Below, one piece after another: positions 15,078 through 24,055 of a DNA stretch of 64,000 bases (positions are counted from its first letter, which is position 1; each line of letters begins with the position of its first letter). Origin of the DNA: Tenggerimyces flavus (GTDB lineage: Bacteria > Actinomycetota > Actinomycetes > Propionibacteriales > Actinopolymorphaceae); NCBI RefSeq assembly GCF_016907715.1, contig NZ_JAFBCM010000001.1:2294001-2358000 (forward strand), in the 5' to 3' direction. The translations under genes were made by a program, and so were the position numbers. A model generated the notes under the pieces. That model saw only the letters and a program-made list of their open reading frames with translations, was not told the origin of the DNA and did no database searches.

Positions 15078-15956
15078 GTGGCGGCACGTTCGATCTGGTC
15101 GGGGACGCTGACGTTCGGGCTGGTGAACGTTCCCGTTCGTCTCTACAGCGCGACCAAACAGCAGGATGTCTCGTTCCACCAGTTCGAAGAGGGAACGAAC
15201 GAGCGCATTCGCTACAAGCGCGTCGCCGAGGGCTCCGACCGCGAGGTCGAGTACGAGGACATCGTCAAGGGGTACGAGCTGTCGAACGGCAAGCACGTCA
15301 TGCTCACCCAGGACGACCTCGAAGCCGCCGACCCAGGCCGCTCGCGGTCGATCGAGATCACCGACTTCGTCGAGCTGGCTGAGATCGATCCCATCTACTA
15401 CGAGAAGTCCTACTACCTCGGCCCCGGACCGGACGGTGACAAGTCGTACGCCCTGCTGTTCAAGGCGATGGAGGATTCCGAGCTCGCGGCCGTCGCGGTC
15501 TTCATCATGCGTGGCAAGCAGTACCTCGCCGTGATCCGGCCGGCGGACCGGGTGCTGATCCTGGAGACGCTGTTCTTCGCCGACGAGGTACGGGATCCGT
15601 CCGACGTGATGGACGACCTGCCGCGGATCGGCAAGGTGAGTTCGAAGGAGCTGAAGACAGCGGGCAGCCTGATCCAGCAGCTGACGACGCCGTGGAAGCC
15701 GGAGCAGTACCACGACACGTATCGCGAGAGCGTGCTGGCGATCGTCAAGCGCAAGTCGAAGGGTGAGGAGATCGAGGTCGAGGAGGAAACCTCCGACGCC
15801 GAGGTCGTCGACCTGATGGAGGCGCTGGAGCAGAGCCTCGCGCGGGCGAAAGGCCGCAAGACCGGCGCCAAGAAGACCGCCAAGAAGGCGCCCGCCGAGA
15901 AGAAGACCGCGGCCAAGAAGTCGGCGAAGAAGAAGTCGACGCGCAAGGCCTCCTGA
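15078..15956 (+). CDS. ku: Ku DNA end-binding protein (non-homologous end joining)
   Basis: The 292-residue protein is a bacterial Ku. The conserved start R-S-I-W-S-G-T-L-T-F-G-L-V-N-V-P-V and the D-P-I-Y-Y-E-K-S-Y-Y-L segment identify the Ku core. A Lys/Ala-rich tail (repeated K-K-T-A-K-K-A type units) extends past residue 255, as in several actinobacterial Ku proteins, where it contacts DNA. Ku homodimers ring broken DNA ends and recruit ligase D. No ligD lies in this window. GTG 15078 has GAGGAG 7 bp upstream. Confidence 0.93.
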   Translation: MAARSIWSGTLTFGLVNVPVRLYSATKQQDVSFHQFEEGTNERIRYKRVAEGSDREVEYEDIVKGYELSNGKHVMLTQDDLEAADPGRSRSIEITDFVELAEIDPIYYEKSYYLGPGPDGDKSYALLFKAMEDSELAAVAVFIMRGKQYLAVIRPADRVLILETLFFADEVRDPSDVMDDLPRIGKVSSKELKTAGSLIQQLTTPWKPEQYHDTYRESVLAIVKRKSKGEEIEVEEETSDAEVVDLMEALEQSLARAKGRKTGAKKTAKKAPAEKKTAAKKSAKKKSTRKAS

Positions 15957-16101
15957 CTTTCCCGAACGGATGGGCGTCCAGCCCCAGCTGTTCCGGGAAA
16001 TCGCCCCGAAGCAACGGGGTGTGCGACCTCATGCCGCTGGGTGCGTCGCGCAGTGATCGTAGAGGACGTCTGAGTTTCTCTTCGATCACCTGGAGTTCAC
16101 C

Positions 16102-16758
16102 GTGGCCACCTCCGTAGCCGCTCCCGTACGCGACCAACTGGCCTTCTGGCGAGTACTGCTGGCCGTTCTCGCGCCGATCCCCATGCTCGCCCAGGGCATT
16201 TACTACATCCTGCTCCCCGTGAACGGCAGCGCGGGCTTCGAGGAGACCGTTGCCGCCTACACCGCCAACCTGCCGCTGCTGACGGCGATCGTCCCGCTCA
16301 ACGCGATCTTCGCGACGCTCCTCATTCCCGCGACGGTCGCGGTGGCGTGGGCCACGCATCGGGCGGCGCCAACCCTGACCCGCATCGGTGCCCTCATCTC
16401 GTTGGTGGGCTTCTTCGTCGGCTTCGCCACGTTGGGTGGAGTCGACAGCTTCCTGGTCGCCCAGAAGGGCCTCGACGTCGCGTCGATCGCACCCCTTTAC
16501 AACGCCACGGAAGAGTCGTTGGCGTACCAGCTCGGCGGACTGCTGTTCATCGTCGGCATCGTCGTTGGCCTTACCCTGTTGGGGATTGCCCTCTGGCGTA
16601 GCCGCGTCGCACCGGCCTGGGTGGGGATCGCCCTCGCCCTCGGTACGGTGACGCACCCGTTCCTCCCGGGCCACGTCGCCCAGGGCGCCGGCCTCCTCGT
16701 CGCCGCTGTGGGCTTCGCCGGCGCCAGCCTCGCGCTGCTGAAGGCCAGCCCGGCTTGA
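16102..16758 (+). CDS. Integral membrane protein of unknown function
   Basis: The 218-residue protein has about six hydrophobic helices with short loops, beginning after a polar N-terminus of about 12 residues. The first is F-W-R-V-L-L-A-V-L-A-P-I-P. The layout resembles the DUF4386-type small membrane proteins, but I cannot confirm the family. A GGAG tract precedes the GTG start. It has no operon partner. Confidence 0.65.
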   Translation: MATSVAAPVRDQLAFWRVLLAVLAPIPMLAQGIYYILLPVNGSAGFEETVAAYTANLPLLTAIVPLNAIFATLLIPATVAVAWATHRAAPTLTRIGALISLVGFFVGFATLGGVDSFLVAQKGLDVASIAPLYNATEESLAYQLGGLLFIVGIVVGLTLLGIALWRSRVAPAWVGIALALGTVTHPFLPGHVAQGAGLLVAAVGFAGASLALLKASPA

Positions 16759-16764
16759 CCGAGC

Positions 16765-17577
16765 TCAGGCTGGCGGGCCGGCCTCGATCCGCCTGCGCAG
16801 TTCGTCCGGGGCGAGCTCCGAGCCGTCCTGGAGCCACCAGGTGACGCCGGCTTCCTCGTACAACTTGGCTCGTTCCGAGTTCGGGGCACCGGCCTCGCTC
16901 GGCGACCAGATCACGATGTCGGCGTCGTCCTTGCCGCCGGCCGCCAGGAAGTCCGTGCGGATGGTCCGCAGCTCGTCGATGGTGGGAAGGCGGAAGTCGT
17001 CGGCCTCGTCCCGGATCTGTGGGAACAGCCCGTCGGCGTCGCGAGCGCCGCGGACTGGGCCCTTGCGCGGCCAGAATCCGCTTGTCCAGATGGGGATTTC
17101 GACCTTCGCGAACTGGACGTCGTTCGCCTTGTAGTACGGGCCGTCGTGCTGAACGTTCTCGCCGCTGAACAGCTTGTGCAGCAGGTCGGCGCCGTCATCG
17201 AGGCGGTGCGCGAGGTCCCCGCGCTTGGCCGACTCGCCGAAGCGTGAGTAGTCCCAGCCGACGCCCGTGCCGAGGCCGAGGATCATGCGGCCGTTCGACA
17301 GGTCCTGCAGGGTGCTCGCTTCGAGCGCGACCTTGACCGGCCGTCGGCGAGGGAGGGGAACGATCATCGGGCCGACCTGGATCCGCTCGGTGACCTGGGC
17401 GATCGCCGCGAGCGTGATCCAGGGTTCGGCGACGGGGAGCTCGTAGCCGGACCAGGGAAGGATGTCCCAGAGGAAGTAGCCGTGCCACCCCGCCTCCTCG
17501 GCGGCGACGGCGAGGTCGCGGTGGACGGCTGGGCTGCCGTAGGGGCCGAACGAGGGTACGTAGATGCCGTAGCGCAT
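16765..17577 (-). CDS. LLM-class flavin-dependent oxidoreductase
   Basis: A 270-residue luciferase-like monooxygenase fold. The start M-R-Y-G-I-Y-V-P-S-F-G, the strand R-I-Q-V-G-P-M-I-V-P-L-P-R-R-R-P, and the F420/FMN-type segment G-L-G-T-G-V-G-W are typical. The size and the P-R-R-R-P segment fit the actinobacterial F420-dependent group, but FMN cannot be excluded. The substrate is unknown. The gene is convergent with the membrane-protein gene (6 bp apart) and divergent from the LAL regulator gene. Confidence 0.85.
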   Translation of the reverse strand: MRYGIYVPSFGPYGSPAVHRDLAVAAEEAGWHGYFLWDILPWSGYELPVAEPWITLAAIAQVTERIQVGPMIVPLPRRRPVKVALEASTLQDLSNGRMILGLGTGVGWDYSRFGESAKRGDLAHRLDDGADLLHKLFSGENVQHDGPYYKANDVQFAKVEIPIWTSGFWPRKGPVRGARDADGLFPQIRDEADDFRLPTIDELRTIRTDFLAAGGKDDADIVIWSPSEAGAPNSERAKLYEEAGVTWWLQDGSELAPDELRRRIEAGPPA

Positions 17578-17663
17578 GTAGGTGGCAACTCGTTCCGTTC
17601 GGAACGATATTCCCGCCGAAGTCCTCGGGCTCGCTGAGCCCCGGTCCACTACGGTGGGTCGCG

Positions 17664-20504
17664 ATGACCGAGTTGGTGAGCCAGACGTTCGCCGGCCGCG
17701 TTGCGGAGCTGACGGTTCTGGAGGAGGCGTTCGCCAGCGCCGTCGGCGGTGCGCCGCGCGTCGTGCTGGTCGGGGCGGAGGCGGGCGGCGGGAAGAGCCG
17801 GCTGCTGCAGGAGTTCACGCAGGGCGTCACCGACCGCGCACGGGTGCTCACCGGCTACTGCGTCGAGCTCGGTGAGGCGGGACTGCCGTACTCGCCGATC
17901 ACCGCCGCTCTGCGGGAACTGCTGCGCGAGACGAGCGTCGCCGACGTTCAGGTCCTCCTGTCGGACGGCGCGGGTGAGCTGGCGTGGTTGCTGCCGGAGT
18001 TCGGCGCGCCTCCGGTGGGTACGGATCCACTGCTGGCTCGGGCGCGGCTCTTCGAGGTCCTGCTGCGGTTGTTCGAGCGGCTCTCGTCCGCGCAGCCGCT
18101 GGTACTGCTGGTCGAGGACGCGCACTGGGCGGACCAGTCGACGCGCGACCTACTGAGCTTCCTGATCGGCAACCTGCAGGGGCGTGTGCTGCTGGTGGCG
18201 TCGTACCGGTCCGACGAGCTGCATCGCGCGCACCCGCTGCGCTCGTTCCTCGCCGAGGTGCGAAGGCGGTCGATGGTGACGTCGGTGCAGCTGCCGCGGT
18301 TGTCGCGGGCCGAGGTCGCTTCCCAGCTCGCGGGGATCCTGCAGCGTCAACCCGAGGTTGCGGTCGTGAACGCGGTGTACGTACTCGGCGACGGCGTACC
18401 GCTCTTCACCGAGGCGCTGGTCGATCCGGACGGCACGGTACGTACCGAACTCCCTTCGTCTCTGAGGGATCTGCTGCTGGGCAAGGTCACCGAGCTTCCC
18501 GAACCGACCCAGTACGCGCTGCGCGCCGCGGCCCTCGACGGCGTCCAGGTGAGTCACGAACTGCTGCGCCGCGTCATCGGCGCCGATGACGCCAACGTGC
18601 TCTCGGCCGTACGTCCGGCTATCGCGGCGAATGTGCTGCTCGACGCGCCCGGTGGCTACGCGTTCCGGCACGCGATGATCCGGGAGGCCGTCCGTTCGGA
18701 CCTGCTGTCGGCCGAACGGGTCGGACTGCATCGGGCGTTCGCGGAGGCCCTGGAGGCGGACGGCACGCGGCCGTCGGCGCGCCTGGCCATGCACTGGAAG
18801 GGTGCGGGCGCGGACGCGAAGGCGCTGCTCGCCGCGTGGCACGCGGCGGGCGAGATCGCAAGCGGGCTTGGGTATGCCGAGCAGTTGGAGATGCTGGACC
18901 AGGTGTTGTACCTGTGGTCCAGCGTTCCCGACGCGTCGACGCTGACCGGCGTCGACCGGATCGGGGTGCTCGAGCTCGCTGTCGATGCGGCGATGTGGGC
19001 CGGCCAGCCCGACCGCGGGTTGGTCCACGTGGCGGCCGCGATCGTCGACGTCGACGGGGAACGGCTCGCGTCGTTGCTGTGGCGCCGCGCGGAGCTGCGC
19101 GAGCAGCTGCTGCAGCCGGGGCAGCTCGAGGACCTGCGCGAGGCCGTACGACTGGCGACGAGCCCGAGCCGACTTCGCGCGCAGGCGCTCGGCGAGCTGG
19201 CACGGATGCTGAACAGGCACAACGCGCGCGACGAGGCGCTGCCGTACGCAGCGGAGCTGGCCGCGCTGGCCGAGTCGCTCGGCGACGACGAGACGACGTC
19301 GGAGTCGCTGATTACCCAAGTACACATGGCGATTGAGGCCGACGACAAGAAGATCACGATGCTCACGGCAGCGCTCGAGGCGGCCGTACGCGCCGGGTCG
19401 CCGAGGCTGGAGCTGTTGGCGTACGTCGCGCTCTCGCACTCCAACGAGACCCGCGGCCGCTCGCGGGAGGCCGTCGTGGCCGCGCGCGCCGGGCTGGCCC
19501 GCGCTATCCAGCTCGGCTCGGCGCGCTACGTGGCCGAGATCATCGCGCAGAACCTCGCCGAGTCGCTCTTCTCGGCAGGGGAGTGGAATGAGGCGCTCGA
19601 CGTCGTCACGGCCGCGCTCGAACGCGACCCCGCGCCGTACGCTCGTGCCGGCCTGTTGCTGATTCGGAGCCAGATCGTCTTCGCTCGTGGCGATATCGAG
19701 TCCGTCAAGGAGATCTTGACGGAGATCGGGACGGTCGACTTCCGGCCGGAAGCCCAGCACACGTTGCCGTTGACGGCCCTTCGAATCGAGGGCCGGTTGG
19801 CTCTTGGCGACCTCGCAGGCGCGCAGGAGCTCGCCGCCTTGGCACCCACGCTGGTGGTCGGAACGGACCCTCGTTATGCGTGGCGGTTGTTGGTCGCCTC
19901 GATGCGTGCCTGTGCTGAGTCACCTTCGCCTTCGTTGCAGGCTTCGTTGACCTCGCTGGCCGAGGCGACCGATCGGCCGGGGCCGGTCGAACACGCGCAG
20001 GCGTTGACGTTCGCGGCCGAGCTGTCGCGGGTCACGACGTCGTCGGTGCCCGCGTGGACCGCTGCGGCCGCTTCTTGGGCCGAGTTGGAACGGCCGAACG
20101 CGCAGACGTACGCGCTGCTGCGGCTCGCCGCCGCGCAGGGCGCTACCGGCTCCCGCGACGCCGCGGCGGTGTCCTTGCGAGAGGCGGTCGTGCTGGCGAC
20201 GGGACTGGGCGCGGAACCGTTGCTGGCTCAGGCTTCCGCGCTCGCTCGACGGCTCCGGTTGTCGCTGGACGACCGGCCCGCGCCGGCGGAGGCTGCGACG
20301 CCGTACGGGCTCACCGACCGCGAGCTCGTGGTCCTGCGCCTGGTCGCCGCGGGGCGAAGCAACCCGGAGATCGCTGAGGAACTGTTCATCTCCGCCAAGA
20401 CGGCATCCGTGCACGTCTCCCATATCCTGGCCAAGCTCGGCGTCACCTCCCGCTCGGCCGCCGCCGGCATGGCCCACCGCGAACACCTGGTGGGGAACGA
20501 CTAG
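17664..20504 (+). CDS. LAL-type LuxR-family ATPase regulator
   Basis: A 946-residue regulator. Residues 1-200 are a STAND-type AAA ATPase with Walker A G-A-E-A-G-G-G-K-S (37-45) and Walker B L-V-L-L-V-E-D-A-H-W (about 146-155). The middle 500 residues are TPR-like helices. The C-terminal 65 residues are a LuxR helix-turn-helix: L-T-D-R-E-L-V-V-L-R-L-V-A-A-G-R-S-N, then K-T-A-S-V-H-V-S-H-I-L-A-K-L. Such proteins often switch on local catabolic or biosynthetic clusters, but none is obvious next door. The stop overlaps the convergent nucleotidyltransferase by 4 bp. Confidence 0.9.
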   Translation: MTELVSQTFAGRVAELTVLEEAFASAVGGAPRVVLVGAEAGGGKSRLLQEFTQGVTDRARVLTGYCVELGEAGLPYSPITAALRELLRETSVADVQVLLSDGAGELAWLLPEFGAPPVGTDPLLARARLFEVLLRLFERLSSAQPLVLLVEDAHWADQSTRDLLSFLIGNLQGRVLLVASYRSDELHRAHPLRSFLAEVRRRSMVTSVQLPRLSRAEVASQLAGILQRQPEVAVVNAVYVLGDGVPLFTEALVDPDGTVRTELPSSLRDLLLGKVTELPEPTQYALRAAALDGVQVSHELLRRVIGADDANVLSAVRPAIAANVLLDAPGGYAFRHAMIREAVRSDLLSAERVGLHRAFAEALEADGTRPSARLAMHWKGAGADAKALLAAWHAAGEIASGLGYAEQLEMLDQVLYLWSSVPDASTLTGVDRIGVLELAVDAAMWAGQPDRGLVHVAAAIVDVDGERLASLLWRRAELREQLLQPGQLEDLREAVRLATSPSRLRAQALGELARMLNRHNARDEALPYAAELAALAESLGDDETTSESLITQVHMAIEADDKKITMLTAALEAAVRAGSPRLELLAYVALSHSNETRGRSREAVVAARAGLARAIQLGSARYVAEIIAQNLAESLFSAGEWNEALDVVTAALERDPAPYARAGLLLIRSQIVFARGDIESVKEILTEIGTVDFRPEAQHTLPLTALRIEGRLALGDLAGAQELAALAPTLVVGTDPRYAWRLLVASMRACAESPSPSLQASLTSLAEATDRPGPVEHAQALTFAAELSRVTTSSVPAWTAAAASWAELERPNAQTYALLRLAAAQGATGSRDAAAVSLREAVVLATGLGAEPLLAQASALARRLRLSLDDRPAPAEAATPYGLTDRELVVLRLVAAGRSNPEIAEELFISAKTASVHVSHILAKLGVTSRSAAAGMAHREHLVGND

Positions 20505-20944
20505 CTGTCCGGCTGCTGGTAGCGCGCCCACGCCTCGCGATAGCCCGTCAGTGCCAACGTACTGGCCACCCGCAGACCGCTGGCCCGCGTCCCGAGCACG
20601 CCGTCCGGCCAGACGTGACGGGTGCGGCCCCAGAAGTCGGTGTAGTACCCGTCGCCGGAGTCCTGCACGAGGAACAGCTCGACCATGACCCCGTCCACCT
20701 CGAACGCCCGCTTGTGCGCGAACCGCTTCGCCACGATCTCGTCCCACTTACCGCCCAGGAGGAACGCGTCGACCTGGTCGAAGTCGGGAGCGGGATACAA
20801 CAGATCGATGTCGTGATGGGAACGAGGAGCCGCGAGGCCGAGCAGCTCCTCGGCCCATCCGCCGAAGATCCAGGTGACCATGCCGGCCGCCTCGAGCTCC
20901 CGGACGACTCGCCGAACGAACGCGAGGTCGTTGATCACCGGCAT
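20501..20944 (-). CDS. Nucleotidyltransferase-domain protein (AadB-like)
   Basis: The 147-residue protein has a minimal Pol-beta-type nucleotidyltransferase signature: W-I-F-G-G-W-A-E-E-L-L, then R-S-H-H-D-I-D-L-L-Y with the two metal-binding aspartates. This resembles aminoglycoside 2''-adenylyltransferases, but chromosomal actinobacterial homologues are numerous and mostly untested for resistance. A resistance role should not be assumed. The ATG at 20944 is the first available start. Confidence 0.75.
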   Translation of the reverse strand: MPVINDLAFVRRVVRELEAAGMVTWIFGGWAEELLGLAAPRSHHDIDLLYPAPDFDQVDAFLLGGKWDEIVAKRFAHKRAFEVDGVMVELFLVQDSGDGYYTDFWGRTRHVWPDGVLGTRASGLRVASTLALTGYREAWARYQQPDS

Positions 20945-20972
20945 GGCAGCTCACGCTACGCCAAGCGGACCG

Positions 20973-21719
20973 TCAGGCCGTGGCCTTCGCCCAGTCGGCG
21001 TAGTGGATCTCGCCCAACCTGGCGGGGCCGATCGGGACGAGGGAGTCCTCGGTCAGCTCGGTGCCGAAGTACTTTGCGTGGTCGTCGGTCACGACCTCGC
21101 GCGGGTCGTTGCGCGCGGCCAGCGCGGTGCGGAGGAACTCGTCCATGCCGGCGCGGTCCGGTCCCGCCACCTCGACCCGTCCGTTCAACGGGGCATCGAG
21201 TGCCGCGCGGGTGACCGCCTGGGCGACGTCGTCCGACGCGATCGGCTGGAACGAACCCGACGGCAGCCGCACCACGCCATCCACGGTCGCCTCGTCGGCG
21301 ATCCGCGCGACGAACTCGAAGAACTGCGTCGCGCGGACGATCGAGTACGGCATCCCCGACTTCTCGATCAGCCGCTCCTGCGCCACCTTCGCCCGCAGGT
21401 AGCCGCTGTCGGGCAGCCGGTCGCAGCCGACCACGGACAGCGCGACGTGGTGCTGGACGTTCGCCGCCGCCTCCGCGGCGAGCAGGTTCCGCGTGGAGGT
21501 CTCGAAGAACTCCAGCACCGCGGCGTCCTCGAACGACGGCGAGTTCGACAGGTCGACCAGGACCTCGGCCCCTTTCAGCACGTCCGCGAGACCTTCGCCG
21601 GTGAGGATGTTCACGCCAGTGTTGAGCGACGCCGCGACCGCCTCAACCCCTTGCGCGTTGAGGTTCGCGACGACCTTCGACCCGATCAGCCCGGTCCCGC
21701 CGATGACCACGATCTTCAT
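20973..21719 (-). CDS. NAD(P)H-binding atypical SDR (NmrA/UPF-like)
   Basis: A 248-residue Rossmann protein. K-I-V-V-I-G-G-T-G-L-I-G-S-K is the dinucleotide motif of atypical short-chain dehydrogenases. S-G-M-P-Y-S-I-V-R-A-T-Q-F-F-E-F is the family's conserved central segment. The catalytic Tyr-x-x-x-Lys pair is not clearly kept, although Y-L-R-A-K is present. Members bind NAD(P)H and may be reductases or redox sensors. ATG 21719 is chosen; the open frame continues upstream but is non-coding in character. Confidence 0.85.
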   Translation of the reverse strand: MKIVVIGGTGLIGSKVVANLNAQGVEAVAASLNTGVNILTGEGLADVLKGAEVLVDLSNSPSFEDAAVLEFFETSTRNLLAAEAAANVQHHVALSVVGCDRLPDSGYLRAKVAQERLIEKSGMPYSIVRATQFFEFVARIADEATVDGVVRLPSGSFQPIASDDVAQAVTRAALDAPLNGRVEVAGPDRAGMDEFLRTALAARNDPREVVTDDHAKYFGTELTEDSLVPIGPARLGEIHYADWAKATA

Positions 21720-21883
21720 GCGATTCCTTCCGCTTCGCCGGGCGCGCTCCTGCCCGATCCGCAGACTCGACCAAGCAGCCTCGTCGGTTGTGACAAGCGC
21801 TATCCACAGGGCGACTTCGGGCCGCTGCCGTAAGGGCGCCGACGGGTTACCTTGAACGCCTCGACCCGAGGGGAGACGTGAGG

Positions 21884-24055
21884 ATGAGCAGACACCTCCG
21901 GTCCGCCTCGGTGGCGGCCGTCGCAACGCTTCTGGGGTCGGTCGCGCTGATTCCCGTGCACGGCGGGCTGAGCTGGTTCGGCCCGGTGCTGCTCACGGTC
22001 GCGTTCGTCACCGCGACTGGCATCGGGCTGCGGCAGCTCCGCCTGCCCCGGCCGCTCGTTCCGCTCGTGCAGCTCGTCGCGGTTGGTTGGGCGTACGTCC
22101 TGACCTGCGCCGACGAGGGCATCAGGTACGGAGTCCTCCCCACGGTGCAGGCTGGTCAGAGCCTCGCCGATCGCATCGGCGCCGGACTGCACCTGATGGC
22201 GACGTCGCGCACGCCGCTCGAGCTCGATCCCGACCTGATCATGCTCACCGCGATGGGCGTCGGCCTCGTCGCGATCGCGGTCGACTGCCTCACCGCGACG
22301 TACGAGCAGACCGCCTGGTCCGGGCTCCCGCTCCTCGTGCTGTACAGCGTGCCGACGACCACGACGCGCAGCGCCTGGTCGGCGATCGCGTTCGTCCCCG
22401 CCGCGATCGGCTACATCCTGCTGCTGGCGACCGAGAGCCGGCATCGGCTGACGGGCTGGGGCGAGGTACGAGCGGACGCCCGCACCGGACGGCGGATCGG
22501 CGCGCTCGTGATCGGTGTCGCGATCGCCGTACCCGTTCTGGTTCCGACGTGGGGCGGGATCACGCTGCCCGCCGAGCCGCAGTTTGGCCGCGGCGGCGTC
22601 GCGGTGGCGAGCGATCCGATCGCCGACCTCCGCCGCAACCTGCAGCGAGGAGAGGACGTCGACCTGCTGCGGTACACCACGACCGGCCCGGCCGACTATC
22701 TCCGCCTGGTGGTGTTGGACGAGTTCTCGGGCGGCACCTGGTCGGTCTCGGACCGGTCCGTCCGGCGCGGCAAGCTGCCTCCGCCGCCCGGCCTCGACCC
22801 CGGCGTCGAACGGCGTGCCGCCACGTACCGCATCAACACCAGCCGCGACTTCGCGTCGAGCTGGCTGCCCGTTCCCTATCCGGCGAGCACCATCGAGGCG
22901 CCGATCCCCTGGACGTACGACCACGGCACGCTCGACATCGCCGTGGACAGCGGCGAGACCGGCGGAATCGTTTACCAGGCTGAGAGTCTGAGGCTGGACC
23001 ACTCGGCCGCACAGCTCGGGACCGCGGGGGCGCCACGCGAGGACGTTCGGAGGCGGTACACCGCCCTCGACGGTGAGGTCCCCGCGGCCGTCGCCCAACA
23101 GGCGCGGGAGATCGTCGACCGGGCCGGAGCGACGAGCGCCTACGAGCAGGCCGTGGCGTTGCAGAACTGGTTCCTCCGCGAGTTCACCTACGACACGTCC
23201 GTTGTTCCCGACGACGGCGACGCGCTGCTCGCGTTCCTGCGGGACCGGCGCGGCTACTGCGAGCAGTTCGCGGCGACGATGGCGATCATGGCGCGCCAGT
23301 TGGGCATTCCGGCTCGCGTCGCGGTCGGCTTCCTGCCCGGGGACAGGGAGGGCGACACGTACGTCGTCTCGGCGCACGACGCGCACGCGTGGCCGGAGCT
23401 CTACTTCGAGGGGCACGGCTGGGTCCGGTTCGAGCCGACGCCGCGTGGCGCCGGGACCGGGACGACCGACCAGCCGTCGCCCGATCCGACGAGCACTGCG
23501 CCGACCGGCGGCCCGGTGCTTCCCGAGGCCGAGGACCAGCGTGGTCGGGAGGTCACGCCCGTGGGACCGAGCGGTTCGAATGGTGGCGGAGGACCGAGTG
23601 TTCCCCTGCTGGCCGGAGGCCTTGTCGTTCTGCTGCTGGCGTTCCCCGCCGTGCTGCGCGGGCTCGTGCGCCGCTCGCGACTCCACCGGTCGGAGCCCGG
23701 TCGGCTCGTCGACGGCGTGTGGGCCGAGCTCGCCGACACCATGCGCGACCTGGGCCTGGGCTGGGACGACGCGACCACCCCTCGGGCGACCGGGCGCCGG
23801 CTGGCCGCGCTGTTCCCGGCCGCGCGGGCCGCCGAGCTCGATGTGCTCGTACGTTCGGTCGAACGCGCCCGCTACGCGCGGACGCCCGGCGCGGTCGACG
23901 ACCTGCCCGCGGCGCTAACGAGCGTGGTCGGCCAGCTGCGGGTCTGCCGACCACCCGGGAGGCGCCTGCTGGCAAGGGTGTTCCCGGCGTCCCTCGTCAC
24001 TCGTCTGGGTGTTGGAGGCCCACCCAGATTCGGGCGAAAACGCCGAACAACATGA
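21884..24055 (+). CDS. TgpA-type membrane transglutaminase-like protein
   Basis: The protein of about 723 residues has five or six N-terminal membrane helices, an extracytoplasmic region and then a transglutaminase core. The triad is Cys in R-R-G-Y-C-E-Q-F (near 459), His in V-S-A-H-D-A-H-A-W-P, and an acidic residue in W-V-R-F-E-P-T-P. A further helix near residue 580 precedes a cytosolic DUF4129-like tail with Arg-rich helices. In other bacteria TgpA sits beside MoxR and DUF58 genes; here both are missing. A GGGGAG tract precedes the start. GTG 21878 is an alternative. Confidence 0.88.
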   Translation: MSRHLRSASVAAVATLLGSVALIPVHGGLSWFGPVLLTVAFVTATGIGLRQLRLPRPLVPLVQLVAVGWAYVLTCADEGIRYGVLPTVQAGQSLADRIGAGLHLMATSRTPLELDPDLIMLTAMGVGLVAIAVDCLTATYEQTAWSGLPLLVLYSVPTTTTRSAWSAIAFVPAAIGYILLLATESRHRLTGWGEVRADARTGRRIGALVIGVAIAVPVLVPTWGGITLPAEPQFGRGGVAVASDPIADLRRNLQRGEDVDLLRYTTTGPADYLRLVVLDEFSGGTWSVSDRSVRRGKLPPPPGLDPGVERRAATYRINTSRDFASSWLPVPYPASTIEAPIPWTYDHGTLDIAVDSGETGGIVYQAESLRLDHSAAQLGTAGAPREDVRRRYTALDGEVPAAVAQQAREIVDRAGATSAYEQAVALQNWFLREFTYDTSVVPDDGDALLAFLRDRRGYCEQFAATMAIMARQLGIPARVAVGFLPGDREGDTYVVSAHDAHAWPELYFEGHGWVRFEPTPRGAGTGTTDQPSPDPTSTAPTGGPVLPEAEDQRGREVTPVGPSGSNGGGGPSVPLLAGGLVVLLLAFPAVLRGLVRRSRLHRSEPGRLVDGVWAELADTMRDLGLGWDDATTPRATGRRLAALFPAARAAELDVLVRSVERARYARTPGAVDDLPAALTSVVGQLRVCRPPGRRLLARVFPASLVTRLGVGGPPRFGRKRRTT

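Noticed and set aside
18150-19760. 536-codon minus-strand frame inside the LAL regulator gene
   Set aside because: It is antisense to a gene with clear Walker and LuxR motifs and reads as low-complexity Arg/Gly/Val.
20501-20944. Aminoglycoside resistance gene
   Set aside because: Only the nucleotidyltransferase fold is shown; the sequence is too general to name a drug substrate.
21800-23686. 628-codon minus-strand frame opposite the TgpA-like gene
   Set aside because: No domain; it crosses the promoter side of the TgpA gene and is an antisense artefact.
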